46,992 nucleotides of DNA, taken from contig JAHHID010000063.1 of the NCBI GenBank assembly GCA_019359015.1, positions 1-46,992 of the forward strand, in the 5' to 3' direction. Within the stretch, counting starts at the first letter, position 1, and each line of letters starts with the position of its first letter. Origin of the DNA: Spirirestis rafaelensis WJT71-NPBG6. GTDB taxonomy: Bacteria > Cyanobacteriota > Cyanobacteriia > Cyanobacteriales > Nostocaceae. Under the pieces are notes generated by a model that worked only from the letters and a program-made list of their open reading frames with translations, was not told the DNA's origin and did no database searches. The position numbers and the translations under genes were made by a program. Of the stretch, positions 27,520 to 36,560 are shown in pieces.

Positions 27520-27957
27520 GATATGAAATCCTTATCCGATGAATGATTAATCGTTATTGGCTATCAACTATCATCAACTAAATGCGACCATTAGCATAAC
27601 TGTTATTTATGCGATCGCTTTGAGCTTAAACTGAAGTAGCAACGACAAGTCGCGACACTTTCAATTTTGACCAGTATCCTGCCACTAACGGATTTTTGCT
27701 TTTTAACTATCGTTATATTTAAGTACCAAAACCTAATTTTAGCGACTGAAATTTTTTTGAATGCGCCGAAGTGCAAAATTTGGGACTGTGGACTGGGGGT
27801 TTGAAGACGGGGAAAGGGGAAAGGGGAAAGGGAAAGAATTATTACCCATGTCCATTGCCCCATGCCCATTGCCCAATGCCCATTCCCCTTTAAACGTTGT
27901 ACAATCGAAAATAAGCATTTGTTAAAAAAATTTACGTTTGGTCGTTGGAAATACTCT
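27520..27957. other. argC-ribBA divergent intergenic region with repeats
   Basis: The first about 260 bp (27520-27780) is A/T-rich and should hold the argC and ribBA promoters; I could not assign them. From about 27784 to 27890 it contains GGGGAAA units and then a run of CCCATTGCCC-type units, a dispersed repeat. An in-frame ATG inside that repeat (27862) would give RibBA an odd N-terminus and is probably not used. I see no FMN riboswitch. Confidence 0.5.
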
Positions 27958-29655
27958 GTGTCGCAGTCTCAGACCACATCCCCAGCTTTTGAATTTGACT
28001 TGATTGATGCCGCTCTAGCAGACCTGAAAGCGGGTCGCTCTGTGGTGGTAGTAGATGATGAAAATCGAGAAAATGAAGGCGACTTGATTTGCGCCGCCCA
28101 ATTTGCTACCCCGGACATGATTAATTTTATGGCGGTGGAAGCGCGAGGGCTGATTTGTTTGGCGATGACAGGCGATCGCCTAGATGAACTTGACTTACCA
28201 TTGATGGTAAGCAATATTACAGACACTAATCAAACTGCTTTCACTGTTAGCATCGATGCCGGTCCTCATTTAGGTGTCAGTACTGGCATTTCCGCAGAAG
28301 ACCGCGCCCGTACTATCCAAGTGACGCTAAACCCAGATGCACAGCCCTTAGATTTACGTCGCCCCGGTCATATTTTCCCGATTCGCGCAAAGGAAGGCGG
28401 TGTACTCAAACGCGCCGGACATACTGAAGCTGCTGTTGATTTAGCTCGATTATCTGGGCTGTATCCAGCCGGGGTAATTTGTGAAATTCAAAACCCCGAT
28501 GGCTCAATGGCACGATTGCCTCAGTTATTTGAGTATGCTAAACATCACAAGCTGAAAATTATTAGTATTGCCGATTTAATCAGTTATCGGCTAAAACACG
28601 ATCGCTTGGTTTATCGCGATGTCGTGACAAAATTACCGAGTCAGTTCGGGGAATTTGAGATTTATGGCTACCGTCACAGCCTGGATAATACGGAACATGT
28701 AGCGATTGTCAAAGGCGACCCAGCTACCTTTAAAGATGAGCCTGTAATGGTGCGAATGCATTCAGAATGCTTAACAGGTGACGCTTTGGGTTCTCTGCGG
28801 TGTGATTGTCAATTGCAATTGCAAGCCGCTCTGAAAATGATTGAACAAGCAGGTAAAGGTGTTGTAGTATACCTGCGACAAGAAGGGCGGGGCATCGGCT
28901 TGATTAATAAGTTGAAGGCTTACAGCTTGCAGGATATGGGGCTGGATACAGTAGAGGCAAACGAGCGTTTGGGATTTCCTGCCGATTTGCGAGATTATGG
29001 TATGGGAGCGCAAATGCTGATGGATTTGGGCGTGCATAAGATTCGCCTAATCACTAATAATCCCCGTAAAATTGCTGGTGTGAAGGGTTACGGGTTGGAA
29101 GTAGTGGATCGCGTACCGCTGTTAATTGAGGCGACTAACTACAATTCTTATTACCTGGCGACAAAAGCGCAAAAGCTGGGACACATGCTGTTGCAGACTT
29201 ATCTGGTAACGGTGGCGATTCATTGGCAAGATGACCCAGAAGCGGTAACGGAACGTTATGAACGTTTAGAAAAGCTGCGGCATTTAGCGAAAAGCCATGA
29301 TTTATTGTTGCAAGAAGAAGCACGTCCGTTAGCGATCGCTTTATTTGACAAACCATCTTTAACAGTACATTTGGGTTTCGATCAAGCGCAACTGGCTGCA
29401 CCTGATTGGTATCAGCAAAAAAGTCATCCTTATGTGCAGGCGATCGGTCAAATTTTTGACAATTTGGCAAATTTGCCTTATGTCCAAAAGTTTGAATTTC
29501 TGATTTCTCCAGGAATTGATCCGCTGAGTCATTTGCAAGTGCAATGCGATCGGCAAACCTTTCCTCCTGGAACTTTACCTTCATCAATTTGTTGCGAACA
29601 ACTAAAGACGCAAACAATTTATAGTTTTAGTCAAACACAGCCTTTAGACGCATAA
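27958..29655 (+). CDS. ribBA: Bifunctional DHBP synthase / GTP cyclohydrolase II
   Basis: Riboflavin-pathway fusion enzyme. The N-terminal RibB domain makes 3,4-dihydroxy-2-butanone 4-phosphate from ribulose 5-phosphate; the C-terminal RibA domain opens GTP. I choose the GTG at 27958 ([20 protein letters not shown], 565 aa), since the upstream frame is repeat-encoded. RibB motifs are [18 protein letters not shown] and [14 protein letters not shown]. RibA motifs are MRMHSE-like [20 protein letters not shown] (three zinc cysteines), [15 protein letters not shown] and [13 protein letters not shown]. About 130 residues follow the RibA core, an extension usual in cyanobacteria with no known function. 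Both active sites look intact. The small toxin-antitoxin pair follows 17 bp later, probably by chance. Confidence 0.93.
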   Translation: MSQSQTTSPAFEFDLIDAALADLKAGRSVVVVDDENRENEGDLICAAQFATPDMINFMAVEARGLICLAMTGDRLDELDLPLMVSNITDTNQTAFTVSIDAGPHLGVSTGISAEDRARTIQVTLNPDAQPLDLRRPGHIFPIRAKEGGVLKRAGHTEAAVDLARLSGLYPAGVICEIQNPDGSMARLPQLFEYAKHHKLKIISIADLISYRLKHDRLVYRDVVTKLPSQFGEFEIYGYRHSLDNTEHVAIVKGDPATFKDEPVMVRMHSECLTGDALGSLRCDCQLQLQAALKMIEQAGKGVVVYLRQEGRGIGLINKLKAYSLQDMGLDTVEANERLGFPADLRDYGMGAQMLMDLGVHKIRLITNNPRKIAGVKGYGLEVVDRVPLLIEATNYNSYYLATKAQKLGHMLLQTYLVTVAIHWQDDPEAVTERYERLEKLRHLAKSHDLLLQEEARPLAIALFDKPSLTVHLGFDQAQLAAPDWYQQKSHPYVQAIGQIFDNLANLPYVQKFEFLISPGIDPLSHLQVQCDRQTFPPGTLPSSICCEQLKTQTIYSFSQTQPLDA

Positions 29656-29672
29656 ATTCAAAGTAACTAACA

Positions 29673-29885
29673 ATGGGAAATCCCATGAATATTCGTAAAG
29701 AACTAGAAAGCATAATTGAGCAACTCAACGATGAGCAGTTATCAGAACTGCTGGATTTAGCTGTTTCTCTTCAAAGTGCTAAAAAATCTGGTTATCCGAT
29801 TGAATCTCAAGCTTATCAGGATTGGTTAAGCGCTGAGAATGATATTTACGACAAAATCTTTACTGATGAACTTACAGCGCGGTGA
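29673..29885 (+). CDS. Probable antitoxin of a MazF/PemK-type module
   Basis: A 70-aa acidic, helical protein (NIRKELESIIEQLNDEQLSE, LLDLAVSLQSAKKSGYP). Met5 at 29685 is an alternative start. It has no clear DNA-binding ribbon; the first half is a leucine-rich helical hairpin like those of small cyanobacterial antitoxins (DUF2281-like), and the C-terminal half (QAYQDWLSAENDIYDKIFTD) could be the disordered part that wraps the toxin. Its end overlaps the toxin start by 20 bp, the usual antitoxin-first arrangement. The assignment rests mainly on this context. It begins 17 bp after the ribBA stop. Confidence 0.7.
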   Translation: MGNPMNIRKELESIIEQLNDEQLSELLDLAVSLQSAKKSGYPIESQAYQDWLSAENDIYDKIFTDELTAR

Positions 29886-30219
29886 TGTGGTACTTTGTCG
29901 GATGCCAATGCCTTCGACTCAGCTTCAACAGTTTAAAATTCGCCCTGCTGTAATCGTTTCAACAGATCAGTTGAATCAAATTCTTGATGATGTAATGGTT
30001 GTGCCTTGCACCTCTAATACTAATCGTCTGCTAACAGCAACGCAATACTTGATAACGGGAGAGGAAATTACTAGTGCAGGTATTAGAGTTGAGTCTGTAG
30101 TTCGCTGTGAATCAATCTTTACTTTGAACAAGACGATGATTATCAGAAAGCTTGGTTCTCTTTCCGCTGAAGCGATTAATCGGGTGAATGTTTGCCTAAT
30201 GGAGGCTTTGGAATTATAA
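29866..30219 (+). CDS. PemK/MazF family toxin (mRNA interferase)
   Basis: A 117-aa endoribonuclease-type toxin, counted from the ATG at 29866 (MNLQRGDVVLCRMPMP). The family signature RGDVVL...RPAVIVS is seen as LQRGDVVLCRMPMPSTQLQQ and KIRPAVIVSTDQLNQ. They are followed by DDVMVVPCTSNTN (the strand with the catalytic Ser/Thr) and VESVVRCESIFTLNKTMI. The upstream in-frame ATG at 29839 lies deep in the antitoxin gene and is less likely. It overlaps the antitoxin by 20 bp in another frame, so the two are translationally linked. MazF-type toxins cleave single-stranded mRNA at short sequences; the site here is unknown. Its stop touches the broken end of a Uma2 gene on the other strand. Confidence 0.88.
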   Translation: MNLQRGDVVLCRMPMPSTQLQQFKIRPAVIVSTDQLNQILDDVMVVPCTSNTNRLLTATQYLITGEEITSAGIRVESVVRCESIFTLNKTMIIRKLGSLSAEAINRVNVCLMEALEL

Positions 30220-30221
30220 GA

Positions 30222-30494
30222 TACATCGGGGGAGCGATCCGGACCATTGGGGAGTTTAAAACAGGTAGAGGAGTCGAATACTTCACCCAATTGAGTTTGT
30301 TCGTTCCACAGGACAAATCGTGCAGTTAATTTGGCATTAAGTTTTCCTGTTTCTCCTCCGGTTGGTGGGATTATAATTAGTTCTCCAAAAGCATTACGTT
30401 CAAATTTGACATCGGGATTATCACGACACAGTTGGTAAAATTGGTCGTCGCTAAGTTTTAGGATATTATTAAAGTTGATAGTAATTGCAGTCAT
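30222..30494 (-). pseudogene. Uma2 family endonuclease, C-terminally truncated
   Basis: The first 90 or so residues are a typical Uma2 (DUF820) N-terminal half: helix LSDDQFYQLCRDNPDVKFER, then GELIIIPPTGGETGKLNAKL, ARFVLWNEQTQLGEVFDSST and GPDRSPDVS. Uma2 proteins are restriction-fold putative nucleases expanded in cyanobacteria; the catalytic Asp is in SPDV and the later E-x-K. Homology stops directly after SPDVS, at the end of the toxin gene, and the remaining frame to 29976 is only the antisense of that gene. So the catalytic half is lost. I infer that a rearrangement joined the toxin-antitoxin module to this remnant. Confidence 0.75.
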
Positions 30495-30504
30495 AACTGT
30501 CCTT

Positions 30505-30651
30505 ATATCATGTCCGCTTGATTACTTATTAAACCCGGAGAACCCCACCCCTTAATCCCCTCCCCGCTTGCGGGGAGGGGAGACAAAGGACAGCTTTGGC
30601 GGGGTGGGGTGCAGTGTGTGGGAATCATAACTAATTATCCGGACTTGATAT
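30505..30651. mobile_element. Candidate MITE with 12-bp terminal inverted repeats
   Basis: ATATCATGTCCG (30505-30516) and CGGACTTGATAT (30640-30651) are inverted repeats with one mismatch, 147 bp end to end. The inside carries the cyanobacterial ACCCCACCCC...CCCCTCCCCGCTTGCGGGGA hairpin repeat. No ORF is present. ATATCATGTCCG also occurs near 19297. No clear target duplication is visible. The rest of the 30495-30844 gap is A/T-rich and shows nothing further. Confidence 0.45.
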
Positions 30652-30844
30652 TATATATAAGTATAAAATTGCTTTGAACAGCAAGCTAGGCTTTAATTTT
30701 AGCTTTCTTAGTTCATTATTGCGTTCTTGCTTCCTGAGTCATTATTCACGATTTCTTGTTGAGTTATAACTCGTCATTGCGTCTGGCTTGTAATGACGTT
30801 ATGTAATTAATTCTGTACGACTACTTAGCTATTGTTGCGTGTTA

Positions 30845-31693
30845 TTAGTTCACCTTGTTAACACCAGTTTCTTGACGATATTCATGAAGTAAGTTGAGAA
30901 ACTTCTGACCATCAAAACTTCTGGGGTCGATTCGTGTTGCGGAACGATCTACAGCGCGGTGGGTGGTAATGCGATCGTCTGGGACATCACTTTGAGCGAT
31001 TAACCAAGCTAGAGAATAATATTGAGCTTCAGTGTAACCGCTATGAATTGGTTCTGTGTTAGTCCAACCGTCTGGTGGGGTTTCTAAAGAGACGTGATAA
31101 GCAAAATTATTTACAGATGGTGGCAAGTTCAAATTAGTTTTCACAGTTTCTGAACCGTTAGCACCGTCAAACACTGAATTAGCCGCACCAAAAGCGCGTT
31201 TATCTGGTGGAACTGTATAAATAACTGTTCCATCTAGCTTAATTAAAGCGTGGTAACTTGCTTGAACATTTTCGTCGCTATGAGGTGTCTGAAAAAAATT
31301 AATGGCACTCTGAGCAGAATTAGAAGTTTCATGCAGTACTATAATCGGTAGATTATTGACTATTACGCCATTAGCATCTTTGCTATAACGCTCTCCATAG
31401 TTGCTTGAATCTGCCCAAGCAATCTCATATCTGGGTCTGTACTTTGTAAAAGCCTCAGTAGTTTTGAACAGAGATTTGGGAGGATTTGCAGCGCTGCTTG
31501 GCTTTTTTGGCGATCGCATTTGTACGTTTGGATATTGACTCCAAGAAGCGATGCCTGCGGCGGGCTGCGCCAACGCCGGATTTGATGTATCATCTTGTAG
31601 TTGTATGGCTCTACCCGCAAGCAACGCCACAATTAGAGCGACGAATATCAGAGAAATAAACATTACTCTGGTCGCCCAGTCTTTAAAGTTCAT
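30845..31693 (-). CDS. N-acetylmuramoyl-L-alanine amidase (Amidase_2)
   Basis: A 282-aa zinc amidase that cuts the bond between muramic acid and the stem peptide. It has a membrane anchor or uncleaved signal at residues 10-28 (VMFISLIFVALIVALLAGRA), a Pro/Ser-rich linker to about 85, and an AmpD/T7-lysozyme-like catalytic domain. Likely zinc ligands are His121 (IIVLHETS), His245 (RITTHRAVDRS) and Asp256 (TRIDPRSFD), with the catalytic Glu in HVSLE (about 204). The layout suggests action on the periplasmic peptidoglycan, for turnover or for septal pores in filaments, but the target is not determined. It is divergent from metH and followed by a repeat-filled gap. Confidence 0.9.
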   Translation of the reverse strand: MNFKDWATRVMFISLIFVALIVALLAGRAIQLQDDTSNPALAQPAAGIASWSQYPNVQMRSPKKPSSAANPPKSLFKTTEAFTKYRPRYEIAWADSSNYGERYSKDANGVIVNNLPIIVLHETSNSAQSAINFFQTPHSDENVQASYHALIKLDGTVIYTVPPDKRAFGAANSVFDGANGSETVKTNLNLPPSVNNFAYHVSLETPPDGWTNTEPIHSGYTEAQYYSLAWLIAQSDVPDDRITTHRAVDRSATRIDPRSFDGQKFLNLLHEYRQETGVNKVN

Positions 31694-31978
31694 TATTTTA
31701 TAATTAAATAACTAATCAAAATAATCTTAATATCTCGATTTTAATGAAAAATAGCTTACTGGGATAGCAGCAATAGATAACTATCCATTGATCGGTCTGC
31801 ACCTACACAAGTCTGAGGTATCAAGTTAGTTACTTCTGACTTCGACGTTGTTGCACCTAATTTACACCATCTTTATACATACTTATTTTGAATAAATACT
31901 TCCCAAGTGCGAGAAATTGAGGAAAATATTAAATTAAGTGGAGTATCACTCGACTTATGTAAACTTTGTCTTGAAAAT
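31694..31978. other. Amidase-metH divergent promoter region
   Basis: This 285-bp A/T-rich region separates the divergent amidase and metH genes. I looked for a cobalamin riboswitch (B12 box) and for SAM or SAH riboswitch folds upstream of metH and saw none. A GTG at 31907 opens the metH frame earlier but adds 24 residues that do not look like MetH. Confidence 0.4.
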
Positions 31979-34900
31979 ATGAATCATTTTCTAGAACGCT
32001 TGCACAGTCCAGACCGTCCGGTTCTCGTCTTCGATGGAGCGATGGGAACGAATTTGCAAACGCAAAACCTCACCGCTGAAGATTTCGGTGGTCCTCAATA
32101 CGAAGGTTGCAACGAATATCTCGTCCACACCAAACCCGAAGCTGTCGCGAAGGTTCACCGCGACTTTCTTGCCGCAGGTGCAGATGTCATCGAGACTGAC
32201 ACTTTTGGTAGTGCCTCAATTGTACTTGCTGAGTACGACCTTGCAGACCAAGCATACTACCTGACTAAAACAGCCACAGAATTAGCGAAAAGTGTCGCGG
32301 CTGAATTCTCCACTGCCGAAAAACCCCGGTTTGTTGCAGGTTCGATGGGACCGACAACCAAGTTACCAACGCTGGGACATATCGACTTTGACACGATGAA
32401 AGCCTCTTTTGCTGAACAAGCAGAAGGGTTGTGGGATGGTGGTGTCGATTTATTTATCGTTGAAACTTGTCAAGATGTGCTGCAAATCAAAGCTGCGCTG
32501 AATGGAATTGAAGAAGTTTTTGCGAAAAAAGGCGATCGCCGTCCGGTGATGGTGTCGGTGACAATGGAAACTATGGGCACAATGTTGGTGGGTACGGAAA
32601 TTAACGCCGTCGTTACCATTTTGGAACCATATAAAATTGACATTCTCGGTTTGAACTGCGCTACGGGTCCAGATTTGATGAAACCACACATCAAATATCT
32701 CTCGGAACATTCGCCGTTTATCGTTTCCTGTATTCCCAACGCGGGTTTACCGGAGAATGTGGGTGGTCAAGCACACTACCGCTTGACACCGATGGAATTG
32801 CGGATGTCATTGATGCACTTTGTTGAAGATTTGGGTGTCCAAGTGATTGGGGGTTGCTGTGGGACACGTCCAGAACACATTCAACAAATGGCAGAAATTG
32901 CCAAAGAACTGAAGCCAAAAGTTAGACATCCGGAACTTGAACCAGCAGCAGCGTCAATTTACAGCACGCAACCCTACGACCAAGATAACTCGTTCTTGAT
33001 TGTCGGCGAACGTCTCAACGCCAGCGGTTCTAAAAAGTGCCGCGATTTGCTAAACGCGGAAGATTGGGATGGACTCGTTTCAATGGCGAGGGCACAGGTA
33101 AAAGAAGGCGCACACATCCTCGATGTCAACGTCGATTACGTGGGACGTAATGGCGAGCGAGATATGCACGAATTAGTTTCGCGCATTGTCAATAATGTTA
33201 CTTTACCCTTGATGCTCGACTCCACCGAATGGGAAAAGATGGAGGCGGGTTTAAAGGTTGCCGGTGGTAAGTGCTTGCTCAATTCCACCAACTACGAAGA
33301 CGGGGAACCGCGTTTCTTGAAGGTGTTAGAGTTGGCGAAGAAATACGGCGCTGGTGTAGTTATTGGCACTATTGATGAAGATGGGATGGCGAGAACTGCT
33401 GAGAAAAAATTCCAAATTGCTCAACGTGCCTATCGTCAAGCTGTAGAATTCGGGATTCCGGCAACAGAGATATTCTTTGATACGTTAGCTCTACCAATTT
33501 CTACTGGAATTGAAGAAGATAGAGAAAACGGCAAAGGCACAATTGAAGCTATTCGCCGCATTCGCCAAGAATTGCCAGGAAGTCATGTAATTTTGGGTGT
33601 ATCGAATATTTCCTTCGGTTTAAACCCAGCCGCGCGGGTAGTGCTGAACTCGATGTTTTTGCACGAAGCGATCGCAGCGGGAATGGATGCGGCGATAGTC
33701 AGCCCTAACAAGATTTTACCACTATCGAAGATTGAACAACGCCATCAAGAAGTTTGCCTCCAGCTGATTTATGATCAGCGCAGGTTTGAGGGTGATGTCT
33801 GCGTTTATGACCCCTTGGGAGAACTGACAACATTATTTGAAGGAGTGACAACCAAACGCGATCGCTCCTTAGATGAAAGTCTCCCCATTCAAGAACGTCT
33901 CAAGCGTCACATCATCGACGGTGAACGCATCGGTTTAGAAGAACATCTGCAAAAAGCTTTAGAGAACCATCCCCCCTTAGAGATTATAAACGTCTTTTTG
34001 CTCGATGGAATGAAAGTTGTCGGTGAATTGTTCGGTTCCGGGCAAATGCAGCTACCTTTCGTATTACAATCTGCGGAAACTATGAAAGCGGCGGTTGCTT
34101 TTTTAGAGCCGTTCATGGAAAAGTCAGAATCTGGCAATAATGCCAAGGGAACGTTTATTATCGCCACAGTTAAAGGCGATGTTCACGACATTGGTAAAAA
34201 CCTAGTAGATATCATCTTGTCGAACAACGGTTACAAGGTGATTAACCTAGGAATTAAACAGCCGGTGGAAAATATCATCCAAGCTTACGAAAAGCATAAA
34301 CCTGATTGTATAGCTATGAGTGGTTTACTAGTTAAATCCACCGCTTTCATGAAAGAAAATTTGCAAGCTTTCAACGAAAAAGGAATTACCGTCCCTGTAA
34401 TTTTAGGCGGTGCAGCGTTGACTCCCAAATTTGTTCATGAAGATTGCCAAAACGCTTACAAAGGTAAAGTTGTTTATGGCAAAGATGCTTTTTCGGACTT
34501 GCATTTCATGGATAAATTAATGCCAGCGAAATCACAAGGGCATTGGGATAATTTGCAGGGATTTTTGAATGAAACTGAACAAAATTCAGCAGATGGGCAT
34601 AAGAAAGTAGCAGAAAAAAAGTCGAAAAAAGAAAAAATTGACGAACCCAAGGTGATAGATACTCGCCGTTCGGAAGCTGTGGCTGTGGATATTGAACGTC
34701 CAACACCGCCTTTTTGGGGTACGCAATTGTTACAGCCTGCTGATATTTCCATTGAGGAGCTATTCTCTTATTTAGATTTGCAAGCTTTGATTGCGGGACA
34801 ATGGCAATTCCGTAAGCCAAAGGAACAATCTAAGGAAGAATATCAGGCTTTTTTAAATGAGAAAGTTTATCCGATTTTGGAGGAGTGGAAGCTACGAATA

Positions 34901-35503
34901 GTGGCGGAGAATTTGTTGCATCCGCAGGTGATTTATGGGTATTTTCCTTGTCAGGCTGAAGGTAATACTTTGTATGTTTATGAAACCAACCGCACAGGTG
35001 CAGAGGTAAGAACAAGTTTTGAGTTTCCCAGACAGAAGTCGTTGAAGAGGCTGTGTATTGCAGATTTCTTTGCGCCGAAGGATTCGGGAATTATTGATGT
35101 GTTCCCAATGCAAGCGGTAACTGTGGGTGAAATTGCTACAGAGTTTGCCCAGAAGTTGTTTGCAGCCAATCAATACACTGATTACCTATATTTCCACGGT
35201 TTAGCGGTGCAGGTTGCGGAAGCGCTGGCTGAGTGGACACATGCTCGAATTCGGCGCGAATTGGGCTTTGCGGCTGAAGAACCGGATAATATTCGGGATA
35301 TTTTGGCGCAGCGCTATCGTGGTTCGCGGTATAGTTTTGGCTATCCTGCTTGTCCGAATATTCAGGATCAGTATAAGCAGCTAGAGTTGTTGGGAACTGA
35401 CAGAATTAATCTGCACATGGATGAAAGTGAGCAGATTTATCCAGAACAGTCTACAACGGCGATTATTTGCTATCACCCGCTAGCCAAGTACTTCAGCGCG
35501 TAA
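31979..35503 (+). CDS. metH: Cobalamin-dependent methionine synthase
   Basis: MetH moves the methyl group from 5-methyltetrahydrofolate via cobalamin to homocysteine. I take the ATG at 31979 ([20 protein letters not shown], 1174 aa, normal for cyanobacteria). The four modules appear in order. The homocysteine domain has zinc cysteines in [11 protein letters not shown] and [10 protein letters not shown] (about 293-294). The pterin domain has [20 protein letters not shown] and [16 protein letters not shown]. The cobalamin cap and B12 domain carries the lower-ligand histidine in [15 protein letters not shown] (about 736). The C-terminal reactivation domain has the SAM-binding [18 protein letters not shown] Lys/Glu-rich linker lies between the B12 and reactivation domains. 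All key residues are present. It needs cobalamin or pseudocobalamin; no metE-like gene is nearby. Confidence 0.97.
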   Translation: MNHFLERLHSPDRPVLVFDGAMGTNLQTQNLTAEDFGGPQYEGCNEYLVHTKPEAVAKVHRDFLAAGADVIETDTFGSASIVLAEYDLADQAYYLTKTATELAKSVAAEFSTAEKPRFVAGSMGPTTKLPTLGHIDFDTMKASFAEQAEGLWDGGVDLFIVETCQDVLQIKAALNGIEEVFAKKGDRRPVMVSVTMETMGTMLVGTEINAVVTILEPYKIDILGLNCATGPDLMKPHIKYLSEHSPFIVSCIPNAGLPENVGGQAHYRLTPMELRMSLMHFVEDLGVQVIGGCCGTRPEHIQQMAEIAKELKPKVRHPELEPAAASIYSTQPYDQDNSFLIVGERLNASGSKKCRDLLNAEDWDGLVSMARAQVKEGAHILDVNVDYVGRNGERDMHELVSRIVNNVTLPLMLDSTEWEKMEAGLKVAGGKCLLNSTNYEDGEPRFLKVLELAKKYGAGVVIGTIDEDGMARTAEKKFQIAQRAYRQAVEFGIPATEIFFDTLALPISTGIEEDRENGKGTIEAIRRIRQELPGSHVILGVSNISFGLNPAARVVLNSMFLHEAIAAGMDAAIVSPNKILPLSKIEQRHQEVCLQLIYDQRRFEGDVCVYDPLGELTTLFEGVTTKRDRSLDESLPIQERLKRHIIDGERIGLEEHLQKALENHPPLEIINVFLLDGMKVVGELFGSGQMQLPFVLQSAETMKAAVAFLEPFMEKSESGNNAKGTFIIATVKGDVHDIGKNLVDIILSNNGYKVINLGIKQPVENIIQAYEKHKPDCIAMSGLLVKSTAFMKENLQAFNEKGITVPVILGGAALTPKFVHEDCQNAYKGKVVYGKDAFSDLHFMDKLMPAKSQGHWDNLQGFLNETEQNSADGHKKVAEKKSKKEKIDEPKVIDTRRSEAVAVDIERPTPPFWGTQLLQPADISIEELFSYLDLQALIAGQWQFRKPKEQSKEEYQAFLNEKVYPILEEWKLRIVAENLLHPQVIYGYFPCQAEGNTLYVYETNRTGAEVRTSFEFPRQKSLKRLCIADFFAPKDSGIIDVFPMQAVTVGEIATEFAQKLFAANQYTDYLYFHGLAVQVAEALAEWTHARIRRELGFAAEEPDNIRDILAQRYRGSRYSFGYPACPNIQDQYKQLELLGTDRINLHMDESEQIYPEQSTTAIICYHPLAKYFSA

Positions 35504-35515
35504 TCTCGTATTTTT

Positions 35516-35538
35516 CCCTCTCCTTAATAAGGAGAGGG
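35516..35538. repeat. Perfect 10-bp hairpin repeat after metH
   Basis: CCCTCTCCTT (35516-35525) and AAGGAGAGGG (35529-35538) pair perfectly around a 3-nt loop. They are followed by GATGCCCGATAGGGCAGGG, which itself folds. This is a common Nostocales dispersed repeat. It starts 13 bp after the metH stop and may end or protect that transcript, although no T-run follows it. Confidence 0.55.
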
Positions 35539-35643
35539 ATGCCCGATAGGGCAGGGTGAGGTTATTATATTATCGACAATTATAGGTTGGGTAAAGATTT
35601 CCTAAATTAACGCGATCGCTCTACAAATCTATTTCCGCTTCAG

Positions 35644-36186
35644 CTAAGCAAATATATCGTCAACACAAAGTGTCAAGTCGATGTCTTGCAGCACAGGCAA
35701 AACATCTGTTCCTATTAATAAACTGGGTAAACTATCAGGCTGATAAACGATGATTGAACGTTCGCTTGGATCAATCAACCATCCAAGCTCAGACTGATTT
35801 CTCAAACAGTGTAAGATATTGCCAGTGACTTTAGTTTGACTTTGGTCTGGAGAGAGAACTTCAATCACCCAAGCTGGTGCAAATTCAATACCAGTGCTAA
35901 TAATATCTCCGTTTTCATCAACTGGTAATTTCTCATTAGCGACAACCGCAACATCAGGAACTACAGAACGATTTCCAAAGGTACAACGCAATTCAGGGAA
36001 GGCTTCCTAGTTGCTACCCACGGCATCAATAGCTGCAACTAAACGCTTCTGCAACAGGCTATGTTTTCCGCCTCCCATTGGTTTTTGAACCACCTCTGTG
36101 TTAATGTACTCCCAAGCTGGTGATTCATCAATGTAGGGAAGCTTTAAAAATTGCCCAAGAATAATTTTTTTAACTGCAATTGTCAT
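35644..36186 (-). pseudogene. Uma2 family endonuclease interrupted by an in-frame TAG
   Basis: A Uma2 (DUF820) gene whose frame is intact except for one amber codon at 36007-36009. The first part (MTIAVKKIILGQFLKLPYID to LVAAIDAVGSN) and the second (EAFPELRCTFGNRSVVPDVA to the end LTLCVDDIFA) are in the same frame. In relatives this junction reads SNYEAFPEL or similar, so a Tyr codon probably became TAG by a single change. Restriction-fold residues VVPDVA and the later WVIEVLS (Asp...Glu) are still present, although the usual lysine is replaced by another residue in IEVLSPDQSQ. Unless TAG is read through, no full protein is made. The second half could in principle be re-initiated at TTG 35991. 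It lies convergent to metH and downstream of the nuclease-ATPase operon. Confidence 0.75.
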
Positions 36187-36219
36187 TTTTGCAACCACCT
36201 TTGATGCCAAGCATAACAA

Positions 36220-36560
36220 TATTTTAACATTATTGCGATCGCACGGTAGCGGAGTGTACTAGCACGTAGAATTACGGCACGTCAAGAATTAGATATGTCG
36301 TCGTGTCTGTAACCCCAGGCTAATAGCGAAAGTCCTCTTTCAGAGAACTGGAGGAGATTTTATTTTTTTTGGGTGTGTTGGGAGTGCGATCACCTATTTT
36401 CTTTGAGGACAATTACTATTCATACAAATATTCTATTATTTCTTTAACTTATCAAATGTAGTTAGATATAATTATTCGCAAGGTAGGCAGACAAATTAAC
36501 ATCACAACTTTGCCGTTAATGGTGAATTATGAAACTGAAATATTGACCATAGAGTAATAA
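36220..36560. other. Intergenic region between the nuclease operon and the Uma2 pseudogene
   Basis: No gene is visible in these 341 bp. It holds a HIP1 octamer, a plus-strand terminator-like hairpin at 36334-36370 (see separate entry), and an A/T-rich half (36410-36560) that would contain the 3' end of the operon transcript. I found no terminator on the minus strand for the operon. Confidence 0.4.
36334..36370 (+). terminator. Orphan plus-strand terminator, possible small-RNA end
   Basis: CCTC (36334-36337) and CAG (36341-36343) pair with CTG and GAGG (36348-36354) around an AGAA loop, with a 3-T bulge. AGATTTTATTTTTTTT follows. No plus-strand gene ends nearby; metH stops 830 bp upstream. 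A weak promoter-like pair, TTGCGA and TACTAG 18 bp apart, lies about 36236-36265, so a transcript of about 100 nt is possible. Confidence 0.35.

Noticed and set aside
27603-27957. FMN riboswitch upstream of ribBA
   Set aside because: None of the conserved RFN-element segments could be found; the region is A/T-rich followed by dispersed repeats.
29976-30219. C-terminal part of the minus-strand Uma2 frame
   Set aside because: It is the antisense of the toxin gene and lacks the Uma2 catalytic block, so it was left out of the pseudogene extent.
31694-31978. Cobalamin or SAM riboswitch upstream of metH
   Set aside because: No B12 box or recognisable riboswitch core was found, and the region is short and A/T-rich.
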